Below, piece after piece: positions 45,650-55,168 of a DNA stretch of 64,000 nt (the first letter of the stretch is position 1; each line of letters starts with the position of its first letter). The DNA comes from Heloderma charlesbogerti (Eukaryota; Chordata; Lepidosauria; Squamata; Helodermatidae). The position numbers were made by a program, and so were the translations under genes. Under the pieces are notes generated by a model. The model saw nothing but the letters and a program-made list of their open reading frames with translations, ran no database searches and was not told the DNA's origin. The DNA is taken from the NCBI GenBank assembly GCA_026122225.1, contig JANEZZ010001641.1, positions 1-64,000 on the forward strand, read 5' to 3'.

Positions 45650-45800
45650 ATCATAGAATCATAGGGTTGGAAGGGGCCTACAAGGCCATCAAGTCCAACC
45701 CCCTGCTCAATGCAGAAAGCCTGATTCCCAGGCGGTCTCCCATCCAAGTACTAACCAGGGCTGACCGTGCTTCGCTTCCAAGCTCAGGCACATCCGGAAG
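45650..45800 (-). mobile_element. 5S rRNA-derived SINE with a CR1-type 3' tail
   Basis: On the minus strand, 45795-45725 reads like the second half of 5S rRNA: GGAAGCGAAGCACGGTCAGC, CTGGTTAGTACTTGGATGGG and AGACCGCCTGGGAAT, which include the A-box and C-box region of the 5S internal promoter. It joins without a break, via CAGGCTTTCTGCATTGAGCA, to the CR1 3' terminus (GGGGGTTGGACTTGATGGCC, then CCAACCCTATGATTCTATGA). A 5S head fused to a LINE tail is the SINE3-type plan, and CR1 would supply the mobilising machinery. The first part of 5S is missing or eroded. Confidence 0.75.
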
Positions 45801-46444
45801 ACAAGGGATCAAAAGGCCAAGGCAAGAGCAGTCTGCTCAACAGGCAGGGGCAGGCAGTCTAGTAAAAAGCATAGATTGGGGATGGAGCCTGTTGCCATGA
45901 TCCTACTCCCTTCCTGTGTTTGTTCTCTCTGTGAGCTCAGAACCTCTGAAAAGTCCTTAAGTGTGAATTTATGCAACTCGTTTTTCATAACGTTTCACTG
46001 GAAAGCCGTGATGTTGCAAGCTGTAATGAACTGTTCATACAACTCCTTCACTACCTGAGAATCTCCTTGTGGGTCTGAATTCACGCTCAACATACCAGCA
46101 GGACAAGAGAGTAGAATTAACTTAAAAACGAAGTGGTCCAGTAAATGGGGTTTATAATGTTGTGGCTTCCACACTAGAAAGCATCAGAATGATTTAAGGA
46201 GCTGTAGGGTGGGGGAGCAGCAGCTCTGTTACTGATCTGAAGGGCCAAAATACGGGATTAATTTCATTATGTGTTTTTTAATTGATATTTCAGACATACC
46301 CTAATGATTAAGAAACCATAGGCAATAATAGCTCCTCCTTACCACTCCTAACCAAAGACCTGAATTACTGTTTAGATAGCACCATTACATCTATAATGCC
46401 ACTCTTTTCTTGGGACACATTTCCAGAGGGGTAGATGAAAACAA
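45801..46444. other. unannotated stretch
   Basis: No recognised feature. Confidence 0.3.
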
Positions 46445-46550
46445 CACAGAGTCTAGTGGCACCATAAAGACTAAAAAATTTATCATGGCACCAGCTTTTG
46501 TGGACTTTAGCCCATTTCATCAGATGCATGAAGTATTATCCTATAACTTA
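46445..46550. repeat. reptile interspersed repeat fragment
   Basis: ACAGAGTCTAGTGGCACCAT, AAGACTAAAAAATTTATCAT and CATTTCATCAGATGCATGAA are in the order of a repeat common in turtles and squamates. A shorter relative is at 40667-40715. The class is not clear from this window. Confidence 0.5.
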
Positions 46551-46562
46551 CGGGTATCAGTC

Positions 46563-47307
46563 AAAACCCAATAATTGATGTAGACCAAGGATGGCCAAAG
46601 GTTTGCAGCCAAAGAGCCACATACAAAAGATAGTATCCAGTGTTAGTCCTATGTAGACTAGACCCATTGAAAACAATGGGGCCTAACTAACTATGGGAGA
46701 AGGCCTTAGGGAGCGCCTTCTCCCCTACATCCCAGTCTGCCACCTAAGGTCCTCTGAGGGCCATCTACTGCCTCATGTGAGATTAGCAGCCACACCCAAG
46801 AGGACCTTTTCCTGTGGAATGACCTGCCAGCTGAAATGCACCTGCTGACCTCTTTGAAGGTCTTTAGGAAGGAATTAAAGACTCTATTATTCTAGCAGGC
46901 CTTCCCTTTTTAGAACTCTTGTTCCTTTTGCTGAGTCTTGCATGTTGTTTTTAAGCTGTGTTGTTTTTATTGTTGGATTTTTTGTTAAACTGTTTTTAGC
47001 TCAAAGTTGTTTTTAGTTATATGTTGTTTGTGTATTTTGTCTGTATGCTTTTATATAAATGGCTTTTGAACTTTGTATATTGTATTCTAATGTTTTAACT
47101 TTTGTAAACCTCCCAGAGAGCTTCAGCTATGGGGCAGTATAGAAATGTAATAAATAAAATAAAAAGATAAAATAAAACCCAGTAACTGTTTGATGTAGAC
47201 CAAGGATGGCCAAAGGTTCTCAGCCAAAGAGCCACATACAAAAGGTAGTATCCAGTGTTAGTCCTATGTAGCGTATACCCATTGAAAGCAATGGGGCTTA
47301 ACTAACT
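46563..47307 (+). mobile_element. L2 3' fragment flanked by a long direct repeat
   Basis: 46695-47165 is a plus-strand L2 3' end (GGGAGCGCCTTCTCCCC; TGGAATGACCTGCCAGC; GCTTCAGCTATGGGGCAGTA; then an A/T-rich tail). The bases left of it (46563-46694, TGATGTAGACCAAGGATGGC ... GGCCTAACTAACTA) recur on its right (47174-47307) with a few differences. The repeat is about 130 bp, much longer than the usual LINE target duplication. Confidence 0.7.
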
Positions 47308-47362
47308 TAAGTCCCATTCATTTCAATGAGTCTACTCTACATAAAACTAACATTGGATACTA
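47247..47362. mobile_element. palindromic MITE (GTATCCAGTGTTAGTCC type)
   Basis: GTATCCAGTGTTAGTCCTAT is mirrored by ACTAACATTGGATACTAC. The inner parts (ATTGAAAGCAATGGGGCTTA and AAGTCCCATTCATTTCAATG) are inverted as well. Confidence 0.75.
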
Positions 47363-47783
47363 CCCAAAGAGTTCCCCATTTTCTGTCATCGTTACTGCTG
47401 CTTTCCCTTCCCTCCTCACATTATGCCTCCCTTCTGCTCCGTAACAGTTACAGTCAGAGATCACTTATCCAAGGTCTATTCTTCACATATAGCCTGAGGA
47501 ACAGCTGGATCAGTGATGTTGAACCTCAAGCCTAGGGACCCAGTCCGGCCCTCTAGGTTTCCCCAGATGGTCATGCCCTTTCTCCTGACCACCAATTGTT
47601 TGTTGGGTTCCTGGCTTTTGAGATTTTCCTCCATTCTAAAAGGTTGAAAAGTATCTCCTAAGACATAGTTACAGGCAGCAGGAGCTTTAAGCTAAAATAC
47701 ATTTTTGGAATTTTGGCCCTGCCCCCTTTGATCTCAGCTCCACCAACCATGGGAATGTTGGCCCCAGAGTTTCTCCAGCAAGG

Positions 47784-48418
47784 GCCGGCCCTAGGCTAGG
47801 ATAAATAGTGCCTTTGGTGCACCCCCGCCCATGCACCCACATTCTGTTGCAAGGCCTTGCAGAGGATTTATGGGGCCCGCTGCAGATGTGATGTCCATTG
47901 AGGCAAAACCTTGCTCAAAACCTTGATCTCTTCGCCACCGTGCTACCGTTTGTGCAAGCTAAAATCCGAAAAGCCGCATAAATAAAAATAAACAATAAAA
48001 ATAATAAATAAATAAAAATGAATTCGAAAAGCTGCATAAATAAAAATAAACAATAAAAATAATAAATAAATAAAAATGAATTCGAAAAGCCGCATAAATA
48101 AAAGCCGCAAAAATAAAAAGTGCTCAGTAACACCTCTTCGAAGTAAAGCTGTGTTCCACTGATTTTTACCTAGCACAAATGACATCAAAGTGGAAACTGA
48201 AAAAGAAACATACTTTAAATCTCATTGAAGGAAGATCATTTTTTGTAGTTAGTACCCAAACAACCTGTAGAACCTTGAAAGAAAGGTTACAGACACTTGC
48301 TTTTTGCCACTGCAGATAGTACATTTCAAAAACACAGCCACTGAGTTCAGCTTGGCACCCCCTCAGCTTGGTGCCCTGGGCAACTGCCCAACTCAGCCAG
48401 CCCTAAGGCTGGCCCTGT
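47784..48418. mobile_element. MITE with AGGGCCGGCCCTAGG ends and an internal minisatellite
   Basis: The left end AGGGCCGGCCCTAGGC is mirrored by GCCCTAAGGCTGGCCCT. TCTCCAGC lies on the left and TCTCCAAC on the right. An AT-rich minisatellite occupies 47966-48118. No coding capacity. Confidence 0.6.
47966..48118. repeat. 58-bp AT-rich minisatellite, about 2.6 units
   Basis: Units start CGAAAAGCYGCATAAATAAA at about 47967, 48025 and 48083 and are nearly identical. The third breaks off after a short variant (AAAGCCGCAAAAATAAAAAG). Confidence 0.92.
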
Positions 48419-48469
48419 CTCCAACACTGAATTTGGCCTTTGGGTTGAAAGAGTTTGACACCCCTGCAG

Positions 48470-49983
48470 TAGATGGAGGAAGAGGGGCAATTATCTAGTA
48501 AGAAACTTCCTGGATGCCACACTTGAAGAGCCACATGAAGGCACAGTTTGGGCACATTGACCCCTTCTGCCATAGATAGTATAACTGAAAGCTTTCTGGT
48601 AATCATGGGGCTTTTTCAGTTTTCCCTGGCATTTGCTGACACCAGAAGGCTCAGGAAGGCTTTACCTCTAGGACGGCTGTAGAGAGAATTGTATAGGATC
48701 TTTCATTTGCCAAATCAGCAAAAAGTAGTCACAGTGAAATTTACTTGGATCCTTGACCAGGCAGTGCTAACACCTGGCATGAAATTCTCCTCGATTGGAG
48801 AGGCCAATTAAAGGATTAATGGTTAAAAATTGAAACTGCAATGTGACAAGGTTTCTTTAAAAATTGCAATCACATTTGTAGAACATTGGAGATCATCAGC
48901 AACCTCAAGAGTATGCTTTATTTGTGCCATAACAAGACAGAAAAAACAAGCCCTGAGTAAACTGGAAGCAATTCTTAAAACAAACAAATAAACAAACCCC
49001 AACAAACCAACCCTACTATGGAGAATAACAAGAATTTTCTTCTGCGAGTTTTCTATTCCAAGTGGAGGTACCACAAGCCATGCCCGTGAAGTAACCCATT
49101 TAAATTGTACCACAGACATTTGTCATTCATTCCCCAGTATTCCCCTATGAAAGAAAAGAGTAGACGTCTACATGCTTGCAGGGAGAAGGAGATGCAGAGT
49201 TGCAGTCAGTGTATGGCTACAGATGGAGATTGGAAGCAGGTAAGATGATTGAAGATGAATTCAGAGAAGACTGAAGAGAAAAAGACTGGTAGACTCTCAG
49301 ACCTGTAACCTTGTTTACTCAGGACCAAACTAGATGTGGTGTCAAGTGGACCTGGTGTGCATCATTCAAGATTATGACACAGGTTTGGTCCTCATATTTT
49401 ACCTAAAATAGCATTTGAAGCACATTTGGCGGGTTCCTCATGGAGCGAACCATCTGAGGAATTTCAGAGCAAGCCAAAAGAGTTTCAATAAACCTAGCAA
49501 AATTTCTGAGGGGAATTCCACCAGACCTTCCCTACAATTCAAACCAGATTAGGAGATTCCTCCTTTGGCAAAATACCTGAGAAATTTTGAATGAAATCAT
49601 AAGAGTTTTGATAAAATAAATGAAATCTCATAGATGGTGCTGGTAGTTGTAATGCAGGTCCCTAACTGCACGTTTGTTGTGAGAGGGCATAAAGGAGGAG
49701 ATGAATGCAGAGGAGACAGAACTTTGATACATACAAGCCCTGTTCACATACTGTTCATGTGAAGGTCACTCACATGGTGAGGTGAGGCCACACTCCTGGC
49801 CCCAGCACCTTCTGTCGTAGGAACATTAGGTTGGGAATGGGGCCAGAAATATTGTCCTGTTCCACCATATCAATACAATTGTAATTTTATATAATTTAAA
49901 TCTGAGGGCTTATTGCTTGTCAATCATCTAAATATCTAACTAACCATAACACTGTGAACAACTTTACTTCTTAGTAAGACAGG
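48470..49983. other. unannotated stretch
   Basis: No gene, RNA or repeat is recognised. Open frames are short and without family resemblance. This is one of the longest unexplained intervals in the window. Confidence 0.35.
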
Positions 49984-49984
49984 C

Positions 49985-50120
49985 TTCCCCAACCTGGTCT
50001 CTTTGGATGCATGAGAGTACAACTCCCATAATCCCCAGCCAGCATGGCCAATGGTCAGGAATACTGGGAATTGAAGTCCAACAGATCTGGAAGCCACCAG
50101 GTTGGGGAAGGCTTTACTAA
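49985..50120. mobile_element. palindromic MITE with GGCTTCCCCAACCTGG ends
   Basis: GGCTTCCCCAACCTGGT is mirrored by CACCAGGTTGGGGAAGGCT. The middle halves (TACAACTCCCATAATCCCCA and TACTGGGAATTGAAGTCCAA) are also inverted. About 136 bp; non-autonomous. Confidence 0.75.
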
Positions 50121-51007
50121 GCTACACTGTACTAAGCCTGTCTTTATATTCTCCTTTATACCTCCACAAGTAGACAGATAACTTTTAAAAAATGAAAGCT
50201 GAATGTTTAGGGATGGGACTTGGACTATCTCAGAGGGGTCATGCCCTCACAGGCCCCAGATAGCTAGGCCTTGGTGGTGGTGACAGTGGTTTCACATTCT
50301 TAAACGTCCCATTGAGTCTAGACATCTTTACTGTTTTCTGCGTGGTGGTACTGCTGCTGCCCTTAATGACTATTTAGATGATTCTCCTGGAAAACAGCAT
50401 TCTGCCTTCAGAGGGCCAGAATAAGCTTGACACAATTCATGCAAAGCAATTGTGTGAATGTTTTTTAGAGAATAAATCTGGATTGCTACCTTGGTGTGGG
50501 AGGGAGGAGGCTTTAGCCCTCTCTCCTCTCCTGTGGTCCTAGTCTGCACTGCTGCCTTCCCACCTGTGTGTTTTGCATTGGAAGAAAAGCTCCCATTTGC
50601 GTCAAGGGAAACTTTCCTCAGTACATGTAGCAGGTGCAAGGGACCATTTTGGATCAGAAACACAACAGGTCACTAAGCGTTAAACCCTCCCCTTCCCCCA
50701 CCAGGATCCTGATCCACATTGGCCACCATACCTATTTACACAGATAAAATCGTCCAGGCCATTGGCCTAGAGAGGCAGTGGTCCATTGATAACACAACTT
50801 AACAGTTGTCCAGAATCTACACTAGAAACCTACAGCATTCTGGACAGTATTCAAGGTGCTACCTTTGATCTATAATGCCCTTAATACATTGGGCCTATCT
50901 CAGTCTCTATGGCTGAGTAAGCATGTTCTTTCTCCTATACACTCTGTGTAATAGATTTGAATGGAAAGGCTGTTAAGAGGCATTAATTATATCTTTATTT
51001 ATAAAGG
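50121..51007. other. mostly unannotated; L2-like fragment near 50830
   Basis: CATTCTGGACAGTATTCAAGG to CATTGGGCCTATCTCAGTCT (50830-50910) resembles the L2 C-terminal region around 5920-5975. The rest has no recognised feature. Confidence 0.4.
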
Positions 51008-51172
51008 AAGCTGCTTTATACCACTGGTCCATCTACTCAGTTTTGTCTACCCAGGGTGTCAGACAGCAGCCTTTCCCAGACTTTCCTGGAGATGTCCTAC
51101 CCAGTCCTACCTGGGATTGAGGCTTGGAGCTTTTGGATGCAAAGCATGTAATCCAGCACCGAGCTAAGACCC
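51008..51172 (-). mobile_element. tRNA-derived SINE
   Basis: On the minus strand it begins TAGCTCGGTGCTGGATTACA (A-box region), followed by CATGCTTTGCATCCAAAAGC and TCAATCCCAGG (B-box region). The tail (plus strand AAGGAAGCTGCTTTATACCA) is shared with the SINE at 59965, which ends TTTAAGGCAGCTATGTTCC. Moderately decayed. Confidence 0.75.
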
Positions 51173-51210
51173 TTTTATATTTATTGATATAAATATGTAC
51201 CCTGCCAGAA

Positions 51211-51287
51211 CACTTTGCTCTTTAGGAGTTAGCCCTTAAAGAATCCAACATGGATTCTTTACGGGCTAACTCCTAAAGAGCAAAGTG
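51211..51287. repeat. 77-bp near-perfect palindrome
   Basis: CACTTTGCTCTTTAGGAGTT is mirrored by AACTCCTAAAGAGCAAAGTG. The arms are about 37 bases with a single mismatch and almost no loop (CCAACATGG centre). It sits between a SINE and a BovB and belongs to neither. Confidence 0.88.
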
Positions 51288-51302
51288 CAATGATAAGCCC
51301 AG

Positions 51303-52498
51303 TTAAAAGGACCACAGAACAGAGCAGGCTATCAAGAAAACACATTTGTTGTTGTTCAGTCGTGTCCGACTCTTCATGACCCCATGGACCATAGCATGCC
51401 AGGCCTTCCTGTCCTGCACTCTCTCCCGGAGCGTGCTCAAGTTCATATTCATTGCATCGGTGATCCTATCTAGCCATCTCATCCTCTGCCGTCCCCTTCT
51501 CCTTTTGCCTTCAGTCTTTCCCAGCATCAGGGTCTTTTCCAGAGAGTTTTCTCTTCGCATTAGGTGGCCAAAATAGTTGAGCTTCAGCTTCAGTATCTGT
51601 CCTTCCAAGGAGCACGCAGGGTTGATTTCCTTTAGGATGGACTGATTTGACCTCCTTGCAGTCCAGGGGACTCGTAAGAGTCTTCTCCAGCACCACAGTT
51701 CGAAAGCATCAATTCTTGGGCGCTCAGCCTTCCTTATAGTCCAGCTCTCACAGCCATACATTACTACTGGGAAAACCATAGCTTTGATTAGACGGACTTT
51801 TGTCGGCAAGGTGATATCTCTGCTTCTTACTATGCTGTCTAGGTTGGCCATAGCTTTCCTCCCAAGGAGCAAGCGTCTTTTAATTTCATGGCTACAGTCA
51901 CCGTCTGCGGTGATCTTGGAGCCCAAGAAAGTAAAATCTGTCACTGCTTCCATTTCTTCCCCTTCTATATGCCAAGAAGTGATGGGGCCAGATGCCATGA
52001 TCTTAGTTTTTTTAATGTTGAGTTTCAAACCAGCTTTTGCACTCTCCTCTTTCACCCTCAACAAGAGGCTCTTTAGATCCTCTTCGCTTTCTGCCATTAG
52101 GGTGGTATCGCCTGCATATCGGAGGTTGTTGATAATTCTCCCGGCAATCTTAATTCCGACCTGTGATTCATCCAACCCGGCGTTTCTCATGATGTACTCT
52201 GCATATAAGTTAAATAAGCAGGGTGACAATATGCAGCCTTCTCGTACTCCTTTCCCAATTTTGAACCAATCGGTTGTTCCATGTCTGGTCCTTACTGTTG
52301 CTTCTTGACCCTCGTACAGGTTTCTCAGGAGACAGGTAAGGTACCCCCATCTCTTTCAGAATTTGCCAGAGTTTGTTGTGATCCACACAATCAAAGGCTT
52401 TAGCGTAGCCAATGAAGCAGAAATAGACGTTTTTCTGAATTTTCTTGCTTTCTCCATGATCCAGCGAATGTTGGCAATTTGATCTCTAGTTCCTCTGC
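51303..52498 (-). pseudogene. BovB reverse transcriptase fragment
   Basis: An open minus-strand frame from 52229 covers ILSPCLFNLYAEYIMRNA-like sequence (starting at MSPCLFNLYAEYIMRNA), RYAGDTTLMAESEEDL, NIKKTKIMASGPITSWH, KVRLIKAMVFPVVMYGCESW and SLEGQILKLKLNYFGHLMRR, and continues past the element end at 51346. The active site reads YAGD instead of YADD, a loss of one catalytic aspartate. Upstream (52498-52235) the frame is shifted. Confidence 0.9.
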
Positions 52499-52617
52499 TG
52501 GCCGCAAGACTGGAAAAGGTCAGTTTACATTCCAATTCCAAAGAAGGGCAATGACAAAGAGTGTTCAACTGCCGCACAATTGTGCTCATTTCACATGCCA
52601 GCAAGGTGATGCTCAAA
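51346..52617 (-). mobile_element. RTE-BovB LINE, copy 3, with 5' inversion
   Basis: 51346-52498 is an antisense BovB 3' half (TTGTTGTTGTTCAGTCGTGT at its tail). 52499-52617 is a BovB piece in the opposite, plus orientation (CCGCAAGACTGGAAAAGGTC ... GTGATGCTCAAA). It comes from just upstream in the element, with about 70 bases lost at the junction. Perfect 12-bp duplications AAGAAAACACAT (51334-51345 and 52618-52629) bound the whole, so both pieces came in with one insertion, as in twin priming. Confidence 0.93.
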
Positions 52618-52629
52618 AAGAAAACACAT

Positions 52630-53502
52630 ATATGACATGTATTTATGTCAGAATAACATAACTAACTAACCCACAGACAACAACTTGTATCTGCCCCACA
52701 GCTATAGCGCTTTCTTCTGCTGGAGGTTCACCAGAGCCTTCCAAAGACCTTTTCATTTCACTCGGCTTTTGGTGGTCAAATTTTTATATCTGATCATGCA
52801 GGGTGACTTTTTAGAATTATAAGTAGCCATCTCAGGCTTGAATGATAGGAGCAGACGCAAATCAGAAGTGAAGTGTTAAGTCCTTAGTGAGTTATGAACT
52901 TCCCTGTCAGCTTTCTTTCTGGTCCAATGTCATGAAGCCATTTCATCCACATTAGGGATGTGTGAGAAGTTTACTCTGTCGAGTTTTTAAAAAAATAGAT
53001 TTATCCAATTCATACCTCCTGGACTCAAACAGAGACCAAAATGCAATTTGCGGTCAGAAATCTGTATATTTCTGAGCTTGCAATGCATTGCCCAAAACAA
53101 ACAAATTTTTCATTCAATAGCGTGCACACATTTGAAAAATGTGCAAAAAAATGCACACATTTCCATGCACACAAATACGCTTTAGTCAATGGGTATGTGT
53201 GTCCAAATTGAGTCCATTGAAAAATGCATACAAAAATGCATACCTCAATGTGTACATTATAAAACATGCATACATATTTCCATATAGATTTAAAAACACA
53301 TACACACAACTCCTCAAGCTCATGCAGAACCACGCTTGACCTCAGAAAACTGACAATTTCAGCAAGACTGAGATTGACAGTTCAATCCATTGCTAATCTA
53401 TGTTCCTTCTTTGTTTTAAAAGCACATAAATTCTGTTCAGGTGGGCCTTTTTTATAGCCTTGATTTTTATGGCAAGTCTGATCTTTTAATTATCTGCCAC
53501 AC
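52630..53502. other. unannotated; AT-rich repeat at 53100-53290
   Basis: 53100-53290 has recurring AAAATGCAT / GCACACATTT words like 41620-41800. No gene signal otherwise. Confidence 0.4.
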
Positions 53503-53857
53503 TGGCTGGATCTACACTTACCACCTTTTTTCGCTTCCAATGAGGTTTCACCACCTGCCTTTCACACTACGCAGTAGCTGCCTCGAATTGGAACCGGAAT
53601 TTCCCACTTCCGTGCTCCCGCTTTCAATACCCTAATATTCCAGTATTTCTCCTTAATGTGCTCTGATTTTCTGCCTTCGCTACCATATCCAGTTGTAGTC
53701 CCCTCCCCCGCCTGTCCATATGCAGCGGTGTTTGTATTTCCCTCCTGTCCAATCACGGCTCTTGATGGCCCCATGTCTTCTTCCGGCTACTGATCGTATA
53801 GCTTCCTCAGCAGCCCTCATTTCCTCAGCAACATCGAAAGGGCTGGATGTGTGCGCG

Positions 53858-53928
53858 CTTGTCTGATCTCAGAAGCTAAGCGGGGTTGGTCCCGGTCAGT
53901 CCTTGGATGGGAGACCGCGTGGGAATCA
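53858..53928 (+). repeat. 5S rRNA-derived segment (left arm)
   Basis: TTGTCTGATCTCAGAAGCTAAGC, then GGTCAGTCCTTGGATGGGAG and ACCGCGTGGGAAT, match the 3' two-thirds of 5S rRNA including its internal promoter region. It is followed by CAGGCTTCCTGCACTGAGCA and GGGGGTTG, the start of the CR1-type tail seen in the SINE at 45650. It is not a functional 5S gene because the 5' part and the proper end are absent. Confidence 0.85.
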
Positions 53929-54244
53929 GGCTTCCTGCACTGAGCAGGGGGTTGTTGTATCCCTTCAAATGAGATTAAATTTTACCCCCTCCTATCCCCC
54001 GCTCTGGATGTTTTTTTTTAAAATTAAGGCGTTACCTTCGAAGAATGGTGGCTTCTCCGTGATTTTTTTTTCTAATTCAGGCATGATCTTTGAAGGTTTG
54101 AAGATTCAAAGCTTCACATCTTTGAATCTTCAAGATCATGCCTGAATTAGAAAAAAAAATCGTGGAGAAGCGACGATTCTTCGAAGATAACGCCTTAATT
54201 TAAAAAAAGAAGGCAAAGTGGGGGATAGAAGGGCGTAAAACCTG

Positions 54245-54318
54245 ATTCCCAGGCGGTCGCCCATCCAAGTACTGACTGGGGCTGACCCCGCTTAGCATCC
54301 GAGATCAGACAAGCGCAC
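54245..54318 (-). repeat. 5S rRNA-derived segment (right arm)
   Basis: On the minus strand: TTGTCTGATCTCGGATGCTAAGC, then CAGTCAGTACTTGGATGGGC and GACCGCCTGGGAAT. It is the inverted counterpart of 53858-53928 but has its own differences (GGATGC for AGAAGC; GGGC for GGGAG). Confidence 0.85.
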
Positions 54319-54499
54319 GCAGGAAAACAGCAGGAAAACAGCACAGTGCTCAAGTGTGAACTGAGCTCGAGCATTCGATGAAGCACTGCAACGGGGAAAA
54401 TGGGTGAGTGTGAATAATCACGTTTTAATGCGAGAGCGTTTAACCCGACGGGACACCCAATTCATTGTGATGGCGGGCGCAATGTAGGCCTACTGTCTC

Positions 54500-54635
54500 T
54501 ATTTGTTTTTAATTGTTTATCATTGTTTAATTGTATTTTTGATGTTCTTAGCCACTTTGAACAGTATTTGTTTAGTGGAAAGTGGAGATACAAGCTTTGT
54601 TGATAAAATAAATAAAAAAATGAGGTGGCAGGTTA
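54500..54635 (+). mobile_element. LINE (CR1/L2) 3' tail fragment
   Basis: TTTGATGTTCTTAGCCACTT and GTGGAAAGTGGAGATACAAG followed by an AATAAATAAA tail have the layout of an L2-type 3' end. Confidence 0.55.
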
Positions 54636-55160
54636 GGAAAAGAGCAGTGAATTAAAATTATCATTTCTTCTGTAAAGGCAAAGCAGGCTTGGCTGTAGAA
54701 AAAATGGCCCAGATGCAAGCATCGTAAATTAAGCTTAAGCCATGAACTATGTTGCGTGAACAAAACACATCTACACAGCAAATCGTTATGCAGTAAGATA
54801 ATGTTACACAAACTTACCCCATCACCAACCAAGCTGATTCCAGAAAGAGAATAATTTTAATCTAATATTTATGAAGCATGTCTTGCATAGGAGGATCCCA
54901 ATGATTCAATAACCTACCTTTTCAAATAAATGCTGTACAAATATTTCTCTGACTGCTCTTTTTGTCTTCTCATTGGCTTTTTCTCTCACTCACTTTTTTC
55001 TTTCTTGCTAGTCACTTAAGAAACACCTGTAGAATGACCTGTGCAGAAAGGCATTACTACTGACAGCTTCTGAATGTGAAAAGAGTTTTGGGGTGTGAAG
55101 GAATAGAAAGAGAACTTTCTATTGAAGATTCTGCAGAGAGTGATAGAAGAGAAGGAGCAA
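54636..55160. other. unannotated stretch
   Basis: No recognised feature. Confidence 0.3.
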
Positions 55161-55168
55161 TTTAGAAG

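Larger units (their letters stand above)
47515..48467. mobile_element. CAGGGGTG-type hAT-like MITE, split by a second MITE
   Basis: 47515-47780 (GTTGAACCTCAAGCC; TGGTCATGCCCTTTCTCC; AGGTTGAAAAGTATCTCC) and 48417-48467 (CACTGAATTTGGCCTTTGGG ... TTTGACACCCCTGCA) match the two parts of the element at 12088-12473. The interval 47784-48418 is another element. Confidence 0.65.
53503..54483. mobile_element. foldback element carrying 5S rRNA-like arms, copy 1
   Basis: 53850-54340 is a large inverted repeat. The left arm runs through 5S-like sequence, CCTATCCCCCGCTCTGGATG, TTCTCCGTGATTTTTTTTTC and CAGGCATGATCTTTGAAG; the right arm returns in reverse from TTCAAGATCATGCCTGAATT to a second 5S-like block. 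The left arm has about 48 bases more than the right. The outer right arm (54341-54483, ending GCGCAATGTAGGCC) equals the start of the element at 57117, reversed. The outer left part (53503-53849) starts GGCTGGATCTACACTTACCA, similar only at the very tip. No transposase. Confidence 0.8.

Noticed and set aside
47915..48188. Hydrophobic repeat protein (FIYLLFLLFIFIYA)
   Set aside because: Translation of an AT-rich 58-bp minisatellite in two overlapping frames; no start or gene context.
53562..53774. 70-residue minus-strand frame as a gene
   Set aside because: It lies in the outer arm of a transposable element, has no family pattern and no splice or start context.
53858..53928. Functional 5S rRNA gene
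   Set aside because: The first third of 5S is missing, the 3' end is replaced by CR1-like sequence, and the block lies in a foldback arm.
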